The notes under the pieces were generated by a model, which ran no database searches, had not been told where the DNA came from, and was given only the letters and a program-made list of their open reading frames with translations. A program made the position numbers and the translations under genes. A stretch of 64,000 bases of DNA from Streptomyces sp. Act143 (GTDB taxonomy: Bacteria > Actinomycetota > Actinomycetes > Streptomycetales > Streptomycetaceae), in contig NZ_QFRX01000001.1 of NCBI RefSeq assembly GCF_003143935.1, positions 3,739,391 through 3,803,390 of the forward strand. The letters run 5' to 3'. This document shows, in pieces, positions 1 through 8,800 of the stretch (positions are counted from its first letter, which is position 1; each line of letters opens with the position of its first letter).

Positions 1-1
1 G

Positions 2-394
2 GAGCCCGGCTACCTGATGACCCTGCCCCTGACCCGCCCTCCGGCCCCGGAGGCCGACGGCCTCCGGACGCTCCCCGACGGCTACCGGCAGCGCACCTGG
101 TCCCGCGGCGGGGTCGTCCGCACCATGATCGCCGCCCCCGACGGCTCCTGGGCGGCCCGCGGCCAGCTCGCCCCGACCGGCGCCACCGCCGTCGCCGACC
201 AGATCGCCACCTCCCCCGGCCACCGGCGCCGCGGCCTCGGCACCCTCGTGATGCACACCCTCCAGAGGGCCGCGCTGGAACAGGGAGTCGAGCGGTGCGT
301 CCTGGCGGGGACGCCGGAGGGGAGGGCGTTGTACGAGTCGCTGGGGTGGACGGTGTCGGGGATGCTGACGAGCGCGCGGTTCACGGGGCGCTGA
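2..394 (+). CDS. GNAT-family N-acetyltransferase, 5'-truncated by window edge
   Basis: The reading frame is open from base 2, before the first in-frame ATG at 17, so this is the C-terminal part (about 130 residues) of a longer protein. The acetyl-CoA-binding motif A of GNAT enzymes is visible as SPGHRRRGLGT (the R-x-x-G-x-G/A loop), followed by an amphipathic helix and the motif-B-like segment EGRALYESLGW. GNAT enzymes transfer an acetyl group from acetyl-CoA to an amine; the substrate cannot be read from sequence. The family call is firm; the true start lies outside the window. Confidence 0.8.
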   Translation, partial: EPGYLMTLPLTRPPAPEADGLRTLPDGYRQRTWSRGGVVRTMIAAPDGSWAARGQLAPTGATAVADQIATSPGHRRRGLGTLVMHTLQRAALEQGVERCVLAGTPEGRALYESLGWTVSGMLTSARFTGR

Positions 395-412
395 GCCTCC
401 GGATCGGGCGGG

Positions 413-595
413 GTGGATAAGAGCGCCCTCCGCGACCGGCCACGGCGACCGCCCTTCCGCGAGTACTACGGCCTGCGCGCCGCCCCGTACCAGCTGCGCT
501 ACCGCCGCAACGGTGCAAGCCTCGCCCACGAACAGACTGTCAGGGCAACGGAGTTGGCGGCGGCAGCCAAGGCCCGTTTGCGGGGCGGGAACTGA
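413..595 (+). CDS. Small hypothetical protein (60 aa), doubtful
   Basis: GTG-started 60-codon frame that begins 18 bases after the GNAT gene on the same strand. It is Arg- and Ala-rich with an Arg/Tyr-rich central segment (REYYGLRAAPYQLRYRR) and ends in a short Ala-rich helix. There is no recognisable domain and no good Shine-Dalgarno sequence. It could be a real short gene in the space before the SLOG gene, or chance coding in GC-rich DNA. Confidence 0.25.
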   Translation: MDKSALRDRPRRPPFREYYGLRAAPYQLRYRRNGASLAHEQTVRATELAAAAKARLRGGN

Positions 596-651
596 CGGAA
601 GTGAACCCCTGCGTCGCCGTATCCTGAGCCGGCGCGAAGGGGGGACGGCCG

Positions 652-1755
652 ATGGGACCGTTGATCGCTGTGATGGGGAGTGCGGATCCGGCGCGGCGGC
701 TCGACCCGCCGCTGACGGACGCGGACGGCGCGCTGAGGGCCTGCCAGGAGATCGGGGCGGAGCTGGCCGCCCAGGGGTGCCGGATCATCGTGTACTCCAG
801 CGAGGCGCAGTTCATCGAGAGCCGGGTCGTCAGCGGCTTCCTGACCCGGCCGGACCTGCCGCCGGGCTCCGTCCAGGTCCGGCCGCCCTACGAGGACGGC
901 GACACAGACTTCCCGCTGCGCGACGAGCGGTCCGAGGTCTTCGACCTGCGCTACGAGCCCGGCAACGACTGGGAGGTCAGCTTCTACCGGTCGCTGCGGG
1001 ACGTCGACGGGGTCGTCCTCGTCGGCGGCGGCCGTTCGACGCTGATCACGGGGATGATCTGCCTGGCGTTCGGGATACCGGTGTACCCGCTGGCGTCCTT
1101 CGGCGGCTCGGCCCGCAAGGTATGGGAGACCATGAACCGGTCCACCCATCACGCCACCCCCGACGAGGTGTCCGCCATGGGCGCCCAATGGGGTCCCGGC
1201 AGCGCCCAGCGGTTGGTGCGGCTGCTGGGTACCCAGCGGGAGCGGCGTGCGGAGAAGCAGCGTGAGGAGGCGCTGTCCCGGCGCGGCGCCACCCTGCGGG
1301 CCGGGCTGGGCGCGGTCACCGGCATGCTGCTGCTCCTGCTCGGCTTCGCCACCATCCCGCTCACCTACGCCGTCGAGTCCAGCACCGCGGTCAACGTCAC
1401 CGCGCTCATCGTGGGCGCCCTGGCCACCGGCACGTCGGGGGCCATCACCCGGACCGTCTTCGACCGCGAGACCCACTGGGCGCGTACGGCGGTCCTCGGC
1501 ATGTCGGCCGGCGGCCTCGCCTTCCTGCTGTTCGTCTCCGCCCAACTCGCCGCGTCCCCCGACATCCTGGCCGGTGAGGGCGTGCGCCGTCTGCTCTTCT
1601 TCGTCCTCGCCGTCGGCTATGTCTCGGGCTTCACCTTCGACGCGGTCTACAACCGCCTGAAGCAGACCGAGCCCCCTGCGCCGCCGGTGATACCGGGGCT
1701 GCCGACCGGAGTACCGGGCGGGGCGACGCCGCCGCAGTCGCCAGGGGGAGCCTGA
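652..1755 (+). CDS. SLOG-type nucleotide-binding protein with C-terminal membrane helices
   Basis: 367 aa. ATG start with a purine-rich ribosome site (aaggggggac) just upstream. The N-terminal ~185 residues form a Rossmann-like SLOG (LOG/Smf/DprA superfamily) domain: VMGS near residue 7, then GGGRST near residues 125-130, the pattern used to hold a nucleotide-derived ligand. Residues ~218-330 contain four hydrophobic segments, and the tail is Pro/Gly-rich. Comparative genomics of nucleotide-centred conflict systems places SLOG domains fused to membrane helices as sensors that gate a membrane effector when a nucleotide signal binds. Here the gene stands alone with no obvious nucleotide cyclase beside it, so that role is inference. 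Confidence 0.65.
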   Translation: MGPLIAVMGSADPARRLDPPLTDADGALRACQEIGAELAAQGCRIIVYSSEAQFIESRVVSGFLTRPDLPPGSVQVRPPYEDGDTDFPLRDERSEVFDLRYEPGNDWEVSFYRSLRDVDGVVLVGGGRSTLITGMICLAFGIPVYPLASFGGSARKVWETMNRSTHHATPDEVSAMGAQWGPGSAQRLVRLLGTQRERRAEKQREEALSRRGATLRAGLGAVTGMLLLLLGFATIPLTYAVESSTAVNVTALIVGALATGTSGAITRTVFDRETHWARTAVLGMSAGGLAFLLFVSAQLAASPDILAGEGVRRLLFFVLAVGYVSGFTFDAVYNRLKQTEPPAPPVIPGLPTGVPGGATPPQSPGGA

Positions 1756-1922
1756 GGGAAGGGCCGGCCCGGCTGCGGAACACGGCGCCGCACCCTCGGC
1801 GTCGGCGTCGGCGAGGACCTGCTCCACGACCGAACGGACCTCGCCGAATTCTCCGGCGCACCCGGTACCGATGTGTACCGACGTGTACCGATGCCCTTCC
1901 CGTCACGCCCCGGACGACATCG

Positions 1923-2657
1923 TCACCGAACTCCTCGCCCAACTCCCCGCCACCGCCTGACCAACGGCCACGTGGCCACCCCGATCCCCAGCGACATCAG
2001 ATGCCCCCAGTTGCTCAACGGATCGCTGAAGGCGACCAGGTCCTGCACCAGCGTCGCCCCGAAGAGCACCAGCAACGGCCACCGCACCCAGGGCCGCAGC
2101 AGCCCCGTCAACGCCCCGAAGCTCGCCGCGACGCCGAAGCTGATGCCGTAGTCCAGGCGGTGCAGTGAGCTGTCCGGCAGCTGCCCGGCCAGCACCGCGA
2201 GCCCCACCGGCACCTCCGTCGCCAGCGTGGCCAGAACATGTCCGAGCAGGAAGACGACCGCCGTGCGCGCCCCGCCGATCCGCCGCTCCAGCGCGGTGAG
2301 GACGAGCAGGAAGCCGACCGCGTACGGCGACAGCAGCCCGCCCACGATCCACAGCGCGCTCGCCGCCAGCACGAGCACCGGCGTCCGCACCAGGTGGTCC
2401 ACATCGGTGCTGGAGCCCTGGAGGAGGGAGTGGACGAGGCCGGGGTCGGCGTACTCGGTGATGAGGGAGGTCAACGCGAGGACGACGGCGTAACCGAAGG
2501 TGAACGGGGTCCCGGTGGCGGTGGGGAGGAGACGCCAGGGACGGACGTGGGGGCGCCCCGGGGCGGTCTCGGCGGCCGGCGACGGGACGCGCTGGCCGGG
2601 AATGCCGTCCAGCAGCCCGGACACCTCGGGAAGGCGGGTCGTCTCCGTTCGTTCCAC
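1923..2657 (-). CDS. Rhomboid-like integral membrane protein
   Basis: 244 aa from a GTG start at 2657 that follows an AAGGAGCG ribosome site; the frame is open further upstream but lacks a ribosome site there. About six hydrophobic helices follow a short Pro-rich cytoplasmic N-terminus. Rhomboid-type features are present: GISFG (Ser ~173), a His in the last helix (NWGHLMSLGIG, His ~219) and a second His in GHVLATLA (~140). These match the Ser-His layout of rhomboid intramembrane proteases, although the context resembles the actinobacterial 'rhomboid-like' branch, whose protease activity is not established. The gene is transcribed away from the spermidine-synthase-like gene. Confidence 0.6.
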   Translation of the reverse strand: MERTETTRLPEVSGLLDGIPGQRVPSPAAETAPGRPHVRPWRLLPTATGTPFTFGYAVVLALTSLITEYADPGLVHSLLQGSSTDVDHLVRTPVLVLAASALWIVGGLLSPYAVGFLLVLTALERRIGGARTAVVFLLGHVLATLATEVPVGLAVLAGQLPDSSLHRLDYGISFGVAASFGALTGLLRPWVRWPLLVLFGATLVQDLVAFSDPLSNWGHLMSLGIGVATWPLVRRWRGVGRGVR

Positions 2658-2869
2658 CGTGACGCGCTCCTTCCGTTTCACCCCACGATTCGCGCCCGAC
2701 CACCCGCCTGTCTGTGACCGGCGCCACGCGTCCCCCGATTCACAGCCACTTCTCAAGAACCGCCGCCGAGTTCGGGACCCGCCCGCCGGCCCGGCGCCCG
2801 CCCGCGTCCGGGCCCGCGGGGCCCGGAGAAATTCCTGTGCAGCAGCCACCGACCTGCCAAGATGGACCG

Positions 2870-3547
2870 ATGCCCATCTCGTACGACACCCCTGAAGTCC
2901 TGGACCGTCGCGAGGGCCCGCACGGCGAGGTCGTGCTGCGCCGGCACGGCGAGTTGCTGCAGATCATCGCCAACGGGTGCTTCCTGATGGACACCTCCGA
3001 CGGGCGCTCGGAGCGGCTGCTGGTCGACGCGGCGCTCGCCGCGCTCGACGACAGGGCGGCGCCGAGTGTGCTGATCGGCGGGCTCGGCGTGGGCTTCTCG
3101 CTCGCACACGCCGCGGAGAATCCGCGCTGGGGCCGGATCACGGTGGTGGAGCGTGAGCCGGCCATCATCGACTGGCACCGTCACGGTCCGCTGTCCGCAC
3201 TCTCCTCCCGGGCCCTCGCGGATGCACGCGCAAAGGTTCTGGAAACAGATCTTGTCACTTACGTCCATGAGACATCGGACACGTACGACGCGCTGTGCCT
3301 GGACATCGACAACGGCCCCGACTGGACCGTCACCGAGGGCAACGACGGCCTGTACTCGCCGGCCGGACTGGCAAGCTGCGCAAGGGTGTTGACGCCGGGC
3401 GGCGTGCTGGCGGTGTGGTCGGCGCAGCCCTCTCCGGAATTTGAAAGTTCCCTATGGAATGCCGGGTTCCAGCAGGTGCGTACCGAAGAGATCCCGGTTG
3501 CCCGGGGCGTTCCGGACGTCGTGCACCTCGGCGTCCGACCTGGATAG
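2870..3547 (+). CDS. Spermidine synthase-like (methyltransferase-fold) protein
   Basis: 225 aa from ATG 2870. The Rossmann motif LIGGLGVGFSL, followed by the acidic strand VVEREPAIIDWHR and then LCLDIDNGPDWTV, matches the spermidine/spermine synthase fold, which binds decarboxylated SAM. The protein is shorter than a typical PaaT/SpeE enzyme (~280 aa) and lacks the N-terminal beta-barrel, so it may be a stand-alone catalytic core with a different substrate. The ribosome site is weak and an upstream start in the same frame (2714) cannot be excluded, but that extension is Pro/Arg-rich and unlike protein. Confidence 0.7.
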   Translation: MPISYDTPEVLDRREGPHGEVVLRRHGELLQIIANGCFLMDTSDGRSERLLVDAALAALDDRAAPSVLIGGLGVGFSLAHAAENPRWGRITVVEREPAIIDWHRHGPLSALSSRALADARAKVLETDLVTYVHETSDTYDALCLDIDNGPDWTVTEGNDGLYSPAGLASCARVLTPGGVLAVWSAQPSPEFESSLWNAGFQQVRTEEIPVARGVPDVVHLGVRPG

Positions 3548-3679
3548 CCGAGGCGCGGTGACTCCCCGTACTCTGCTTCCCTGACGCAGATCATTCAAGC
3601 GTCAATCGCAAGCATGCGCAGGCAAGCCAGAGAGCGGAATCACCCCACTGATTCCGGAAAGCAACTTTTGGGGCGGGCG

Positions 3680-4420
3680 ATGGAGCAGACACACACCTCC
3701 CACAACGGCACGGCTACGGCCACCCCGGGCGCGCAGCGCCGAGTGCTGGTGGTCGAGGACGACCCGACGATCGTGGAGGCCATCGCGACCCGGTTGCGCG
3801 CCGAGGGATTCCTCGTGCAGACCGCGGGCGACGGTCCGGCGGCGGTCGACACGGCCGAGGCCTGGCAGCCCGATCTGCTGATCCTCGACATCATGCTGCC
3901 CGGCTTCGACGGGCTGGAGGTCTGCCGACGGGTGCAGGCCGCCCGTCCGGTGCCGGTGCTGATGCTGACCGCGCGGGACGACGAGACCGACATGCTGGTC
4001 GGGCTCGGCGTGGGCGCCGACGACTACATGACCAAGCCGTTCTCGATGCGGGAGCTGGCCGCACGCGTGCACGTGCTGCTGCGCCGGGTGGAGCGGGCGG
4101 CGCTGGCCGCGGCCACGCCCCGCTCGGGCATCCTGCGCCTCGGCGAGCTGGAGATCGACCACGCGCAGCGGCGGGTGCGGGTGCGCAGTGAGGACGTCCA
4201 CCTCACGCCGACCGAGTTCGACCTGCTGGTGTGCCTGGCGAACACCCCGCGCGCGGTGCTCTCCCGGGAGCAGCTGCTGGCCGAGGTGTGGGACTGGGCG
4301 GACGCCTCCGGCACCCGCACGGTCGACAGTCACATCAAGGCGCTGCGGCGGAAGATCGGCGCCGAGCGGATCCGCACGGTGCACGGCGTGGGGTACGCCC
4401 TGGAGACGCCGACGCCATGA
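3680..4420 (+). CDS. OmpR-family response regulator
   Basis: 246 aa. The receiver domain (residues ~20-135) has the acidic pair in VLVVEDDP, the phospho-acceptor Asp70 in LLILDIMLPG, Thr97 in LMLTARD and Lys119 in YMTKPF. The C-terminal winged helix (~150-245) has the OmpR/PhoB recognition region SHIKALRRKIG and ends in VHGVGYAL. The start at 3680 follows a GGGGCGGG ribosome site; an upstream in-frame ATG at 3614 adds 22 atypical residues. The stop overlaps the start of the kinase gene (ATGA), so the pair is translationally coupled. Confidence 0.93.
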   Translation: MEQTHTSHNGTATATPGAQRRVLVVEDDPTIVEAIATRLRAEGFLVQTAGDGPAAVDTAEAWQPDLLILDIMLPGFDGLEVCRRVQAARPVPVLMLTARDDETDMLVGLGVGADDYMTKPFSMRELAARVHVLLRRVERAALAAATPRSGILRLGELEIDHAQRRVRVRSEDVHLTPTEFDLLVCLANTPRAVLSREQLLAEVWDWADASGTRTVDSHIKALRRKIGAERIRTVHGVGYALETPTP

Positions 4421-5562
4421 GCGACGGTCCGGCCGGACGGAGAGGTCCCGGGAGCCTCAAGGGCCCCGGGGAACCCAGGAGTGCTCCCGGTGAGCCCTGG
4501 GGCGGCGTACGCCCGTTCTCGATCAAGACCAAGCTGGGGGCGCTGGTCGTCGCCTCGGTCCTGATCACCACGGGCCTGTCGATGATCGCGGTGCAGACGA
4601 AGACGGAGATCCGTTTCATCACCGTCTTCTCGATGATCGCCACCCTGCTGATCACCCAGTTCGTGGCGCACTCGCTCACGGCCCCGCTGGACGAGATGAA
4701 TGCGGTCGCCCGCTCCATCTCGCACGGCGACTACACCCGCCGGGTCCGCGAGAACCGCCGGGACGAGCTGGGCGACCTCGCCGAGACGATCAACCGGATG
4801 GCCGACGACCTGGAGGCCCAGGAACAGCAGCGCAAGGAACTCGTGGCGAACGTCTCCCACGAGCTGCGGACGCCCATCGCGGGCCTCAGGGCGGTGCTGG
4901 AGAACATCGTGGACGGGGTGTCGCCCGCGGACCCCGAGACGATGCGCACGGCCCTGAAGCAGACGGAGCGGCTCGGCCGGCTGGTCGAGACGCTGCTGGA
5001 CCTCTCCCGCCTCGACAACGGCGTCGTACCGCTGAAGAAGCGCCGCTTCGAGGTGTGGCCGTATCTGTCGGGCGTGCTGAAGGAGGCCAACATGGTCGCC
5101 TCGGCCCGCGCCGGTCTCGGTTCCGGGTCCGGCAGCCACACGCGTACGGACGTGCATCTGCACCTGGACGTGACCCCGCCGGAGCTGACCGCGCACGCGG
5201 ACCCGGAGCGTATCCACCAGGTGGTGGCGAATCTCATCGACAACGCGGTCAAGCACAGTCCGCCGCACGGCCGGGTGACGGTCAAGGCGCGCCGGGGGGT
5301 GCTGCCGGAGTCCCTGGAGCTGGAGGTCCTCGACGAAGGTCCGGGCATTCCGCGCTCCGAGTGGCACCGCGTCTTCGAACGCTTCAACCGCGGCAACATC
5401 ACCCGGCCGCACGGCCCGGGCAGCGACGGCGGCACCGGGCTCGGGCTGGCGATCGCCCGCTGGGCGGTGGATCTGCACGGCGGCCGGATCGGAGTGGCCG
5501 AATCCGAGCGGGGATGCAGGATTCTTGTCACTCTCCCGGGACTTCCATCTCTGCCAAGTTGA
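4417..5562 (+). CDS. Membrane sensor histidine kinase, partner of the adjacent regulator
   Basis: 381 aa, ATG overlapping the regulator stop by four bases. Two transmembrane helices (about 38-60 and 65-86) are separated by only a few residues, so there is almost no extracellular sensor; it may sense the membrane or an intracellular cue. A HAMP domain follows, then the H-box NVSHELRTPIAGLR (His ~148), N-box NLIDNAVKHSP, G1 DEGPGIP and G2 GGTGLGLAIA. All catalytic motifs are intact. The Gly/Pro-rich N-terminal 30 residues look disordered. Confidence 0.93.
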   Translation: MSDGPAGRRGPGSLKGPGEPRSAPGEPWGGVRPFSIKTKLGALVVASVLITTGLSMIAVQTKTEIRFITVFSMIATLLITQFVAHSLTAPLDEMNAVARSISHGDYTRRVRENRRDELGDLAETINRMADDLEAQEQQRKELVANVSHELRTPIAGLRAVLENIVDGVSPADPETMRTALKQTERLGRLVETLLDLSRLDNGVVPLKKRRFEVWPYLSGVLKEANMVASARAGLGSGSGSHTRTDVHLHLDVTPPELTAHADPERIHQVVANLIDNAVKHSPPHGRVTVKARRGVLPESLELEVLDEGPGIPRSEWHRVFERFNRGNITRPHGPGSDGGTGLGLAIARWAVDLHGGRIGVAESERGCRILVTLPGLPSLPS

Positions 5563-5864
5563 CGTAAAGTTCGAAGCGGAGCTTCAAGATCCACGGGCGT
5601 CCGCGCTGACGAACACGTGTGACCGGGCTCCGCAAGGCCACAGGCCCGCGCCATCGGCGTCCAGGGCCCCGCTCACCCCTTCCCGGGTGACGCCGTGAGA
5701 ACCGGAACCACGCTTGTTTCCCGCCATTTCCAGCGCCGAAACACGCTTTTTCATGTGACTTACACGACGATGAACCGGCCCGGCCTGACCTTCTGGGTCT
5801 TGGAGGCGTAGCCTTTATTCCCGCTGTCCATCACCTTGTGAAGCGGAAGAGGGCGGTTGCCGCC
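5563..5864. other. Intergenic region upstream of kgd
   Basis: About 300 bases between the kinase stop and the chosen kgd start. A small GAAGC/GCTTC hairpin lies at 5573-5585, just after the kinase gene, and may end its transcript. The AT-richer stretch at 5710-5820 is the likely kgd promoter region, but I could not fix a convincing -35/-10 pair. Confidence 0.3.
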
Positions 5865-8800
5865 GTGTCGCCACAGTCCCCCAGTAACTCGAGCATCTCG
5901 ACCGACGCAGACCAAGCGGGCAAGAACCCCGCGGCCGCGTTCGGACCGAACGAGTGGCTCGTCGACGAGATCTATCAGCAGTACCTCCAGGACCCGAATT
6001 CGGTAGACCGAGCCTGGTGGGACTTCTTCGCCGACTACAAGCCGGGCGCGGCTGCCGCCCCGGCTGCGCCGGCCGCCCCTGCCGCGGCCGCTCCGGCCGC
6101 GCCCGCCGCCCCGGCGGCGCCCGCCGCCCCGGCGGCGCCCGCGGCCCCGTCGGTGCCCGCTCCGGCTCCCGCGGCCCCGGCCGCCGCCCCGCAGCCCGCC
6201 GCCGCGGCCCCCGCGCCGGCCGCCCCGGCTCCGGCCGCGGCCCCGGCTGCCGCTCCGGCCAAGCCCGCCGCCGCCAAGCCGGCCGCGAAGGCCGCGCCCG
6301 CCGCGGCGGCCGCCGCCCCCGCGGAGGGTCCCGAGCTGGTCACGCTGCGCGGCCCCGCCGCCGCGGTCGCGAAGAACATGAACGCCTCGATCGAGGTGCC
6401 CACGGCCACGTCCGTGCGCGCGGTCCCGGTGAAGCTGCTCTTCGACAACCGCATCGTGATCAACAACCACCTGAAGCGCGCCCGGGGCGGGAAGATCTCC
6501 TTCACCCACCTCATCGGGTACGCGATGGTGCAGGCCATCAAGGCCATGCCGTCGATGAACTACTCCTTCATGGAGAAGGACGGCAAGCCGACCCTGGTCA
6601 AGCCGGAGCACGTCAACTTCGGCCTCGCCATCGACCTGGTGAAGCCCAACGGCGACCGCCAGCTGGTCGTCGCGGGCATCAAGAAGGCCGAGACGCTGAA
6701 CTTCTTCGAGTTCTGGCAGGCCTACGAGGACATCGTCCGCCGCGCCCGTGACGGCAAGCTGACGATGGACGACTTCTCCGGTGTCACGGTCTCCCTGACC
6801 AACCCCGGCGGCCTCGGCACCGTCCACTCCGTCCCGCGCCTGATGCCCGGCCAGTCGGTCATCATGGGCGTCGGCTCCATGGACTACCCGGCGGAGTTCC
6901 AGGGCACGAGCCAGGACACCCTGAACAAGCTCGGCATCTCGAAGGTCATGACGCTCACGTCGACCTACGACCACCGGGTCATCCAGGGCGCCGCCTCCGG
7001 CGAGTTCCTGCGGATCGTCGCGAACCTCCTCCTCGGCGAGAACGGCTTCTACGACGACATCTTCGAGGCCCTGCGCATCCCCTACGAGCCGGTCCGCTGG
7101 CTGCGGGACATCGACGCGTCGCACGACGACGACGTCACCAAGGCCGCCCGTGTCTTCGAGCTGATCCACTCCTACCGGGTCCGCGGCCACGTCATGGCCG
7201 ACACCGACCCGCTGGAGTACCGCCAGCGCAAGCACCCCGACCTCGACATCACCGAGCACGGCCTCACCCTGTGGGACCTGGAGCGCGAGTTCGCGGTCGG
7301 CGGCTTCTCCGGCAAGTCCCTGATGAAGCTGCGCGACATCCTCGGCGTGCTGCGCGACTCGTACTGCCGCACCACCGGCGTCGAGTTCATGCACATCCAG
7401 GACCCCAAGCAGCGCAAGTGGATCCAGGACCGCATCGAGCGCCCGCACACCAAGCCGGAGCGCGAGGAGCAGCTGCGCATCCTGCGCCGGCTGAACGCGG
7501 CGGAGGCCTTCGAGACCTTCCTGCAGACGAAGTACGTCGGCCAGAAGCGCTTCTCCCTGGAGGGCGGCGAGTCCGTCATCCCGCTGCTCGACGCGGTCAT
7601 CGACTCCGCCGCCGAGTCGCGCCTGGACGAGGTCGTCATCGGCATGGCCCACCGCGGCCGGCTGAACGTGCTCGCCAACATCGTCGGCAAGTCGTACGCG
7701 CAGATCTTCCGCGAGTTCGAGGGCAACCTCGACCCGAAGTCGATGCACGGCTCCGGTGACGTGAAGTACCACCTGGGCGCCGAGGGCACCTTCACCGGTC
7801 TGGACGGCGAGCAGATCAAGGTCTCCCTGGTCGCCAACCCCTCGCACCTGGAGGCGGTGGACCCGGTCCTGGAGGGCGTCGCCCGCGCCAAGCAGGACAT
7901 CATCAACAAGGGCGGCACGGACTTCACCGTCCTGCCGGTGGCCCTGCACGGCGACGCGGCCTTCGCGGGCCAGGGCGTGGTGGCCGAGACCCTGAACATG
8001 TCGCAGCTGCGCGGCTACCGCACCGGCGGCACGGTCCACATCGTCATCAACAACCAGGTCGGCTTCACCGCGGCCCCCGAGTCCTCGCGCTCGTCGATGT
8101 ACGCGACGGACGTGGCGAGGATGATCGAGGCCCCGATCTTCCACGTGAACGGCGACGACCCCGAGGCGGTCGTCCGGGTTGCCCGGCTGGCCTTCGAGTT
8201 CCGCCAGGCGTTCAACAAGGACGTGGTGATCGACCTCATCTGCTACCGCCGCCGCGGTCACAACGAGTCGGACAACCCGGCCTTCACCCAGCCGCTGATG
8301 TACGACCTGATCGACAAGAAGCGCTCGGTGCGCAAGCTCTACACCGAGTCCCTCATCGGTCGTGGCGACATCACCCTGGAAGAGGCCGAGCAGGCGCTCC
8401 AGGACTACCAGGGCCAGCTGGAGAAGGTCTTCACGGAGGTCCGTGAGGCCACGTCCCAGCCGGCCTCGGCGGAGTCCTCGGACCCGCAGGCCGAGTTCCC
8501 GGTGGCCGTGAACACGGCGGTCTCCACGGAGATCGTCAAGCGGATCGCCGAGTCCCAGGTCAACATCCCGGACAACATCACCGTCCACCCGCGTCTGCTG
8601 CCGCAGCTGCAGCGCCGGGCGGCGATGGTCGAGGACGGCACCATCGACTGGGGCATGGGCGAGACCCTCGCCGTCGGCTCGCTGCTGCTGGAGGGCGTCC
8701 CGGTCCGGCTCGCGGGCCAGGACTCGCAGCGCGGCACCTTCGGCCAGCGCCACGCGGTCATCATCGACCGTGAGACGGGCGACGAGTTCACGCCGCTGAT

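Noticed and set aside
1795..1960. Protein-like ends (DDIVTELLAQLPATA and DLLHDRTDLAEF in different frames) between the SLOG and rhomboid-like genes
   Set aside because: They might be a frameshifted gene remnant, but the stretch is short, has no start and I cannot name a parent family.
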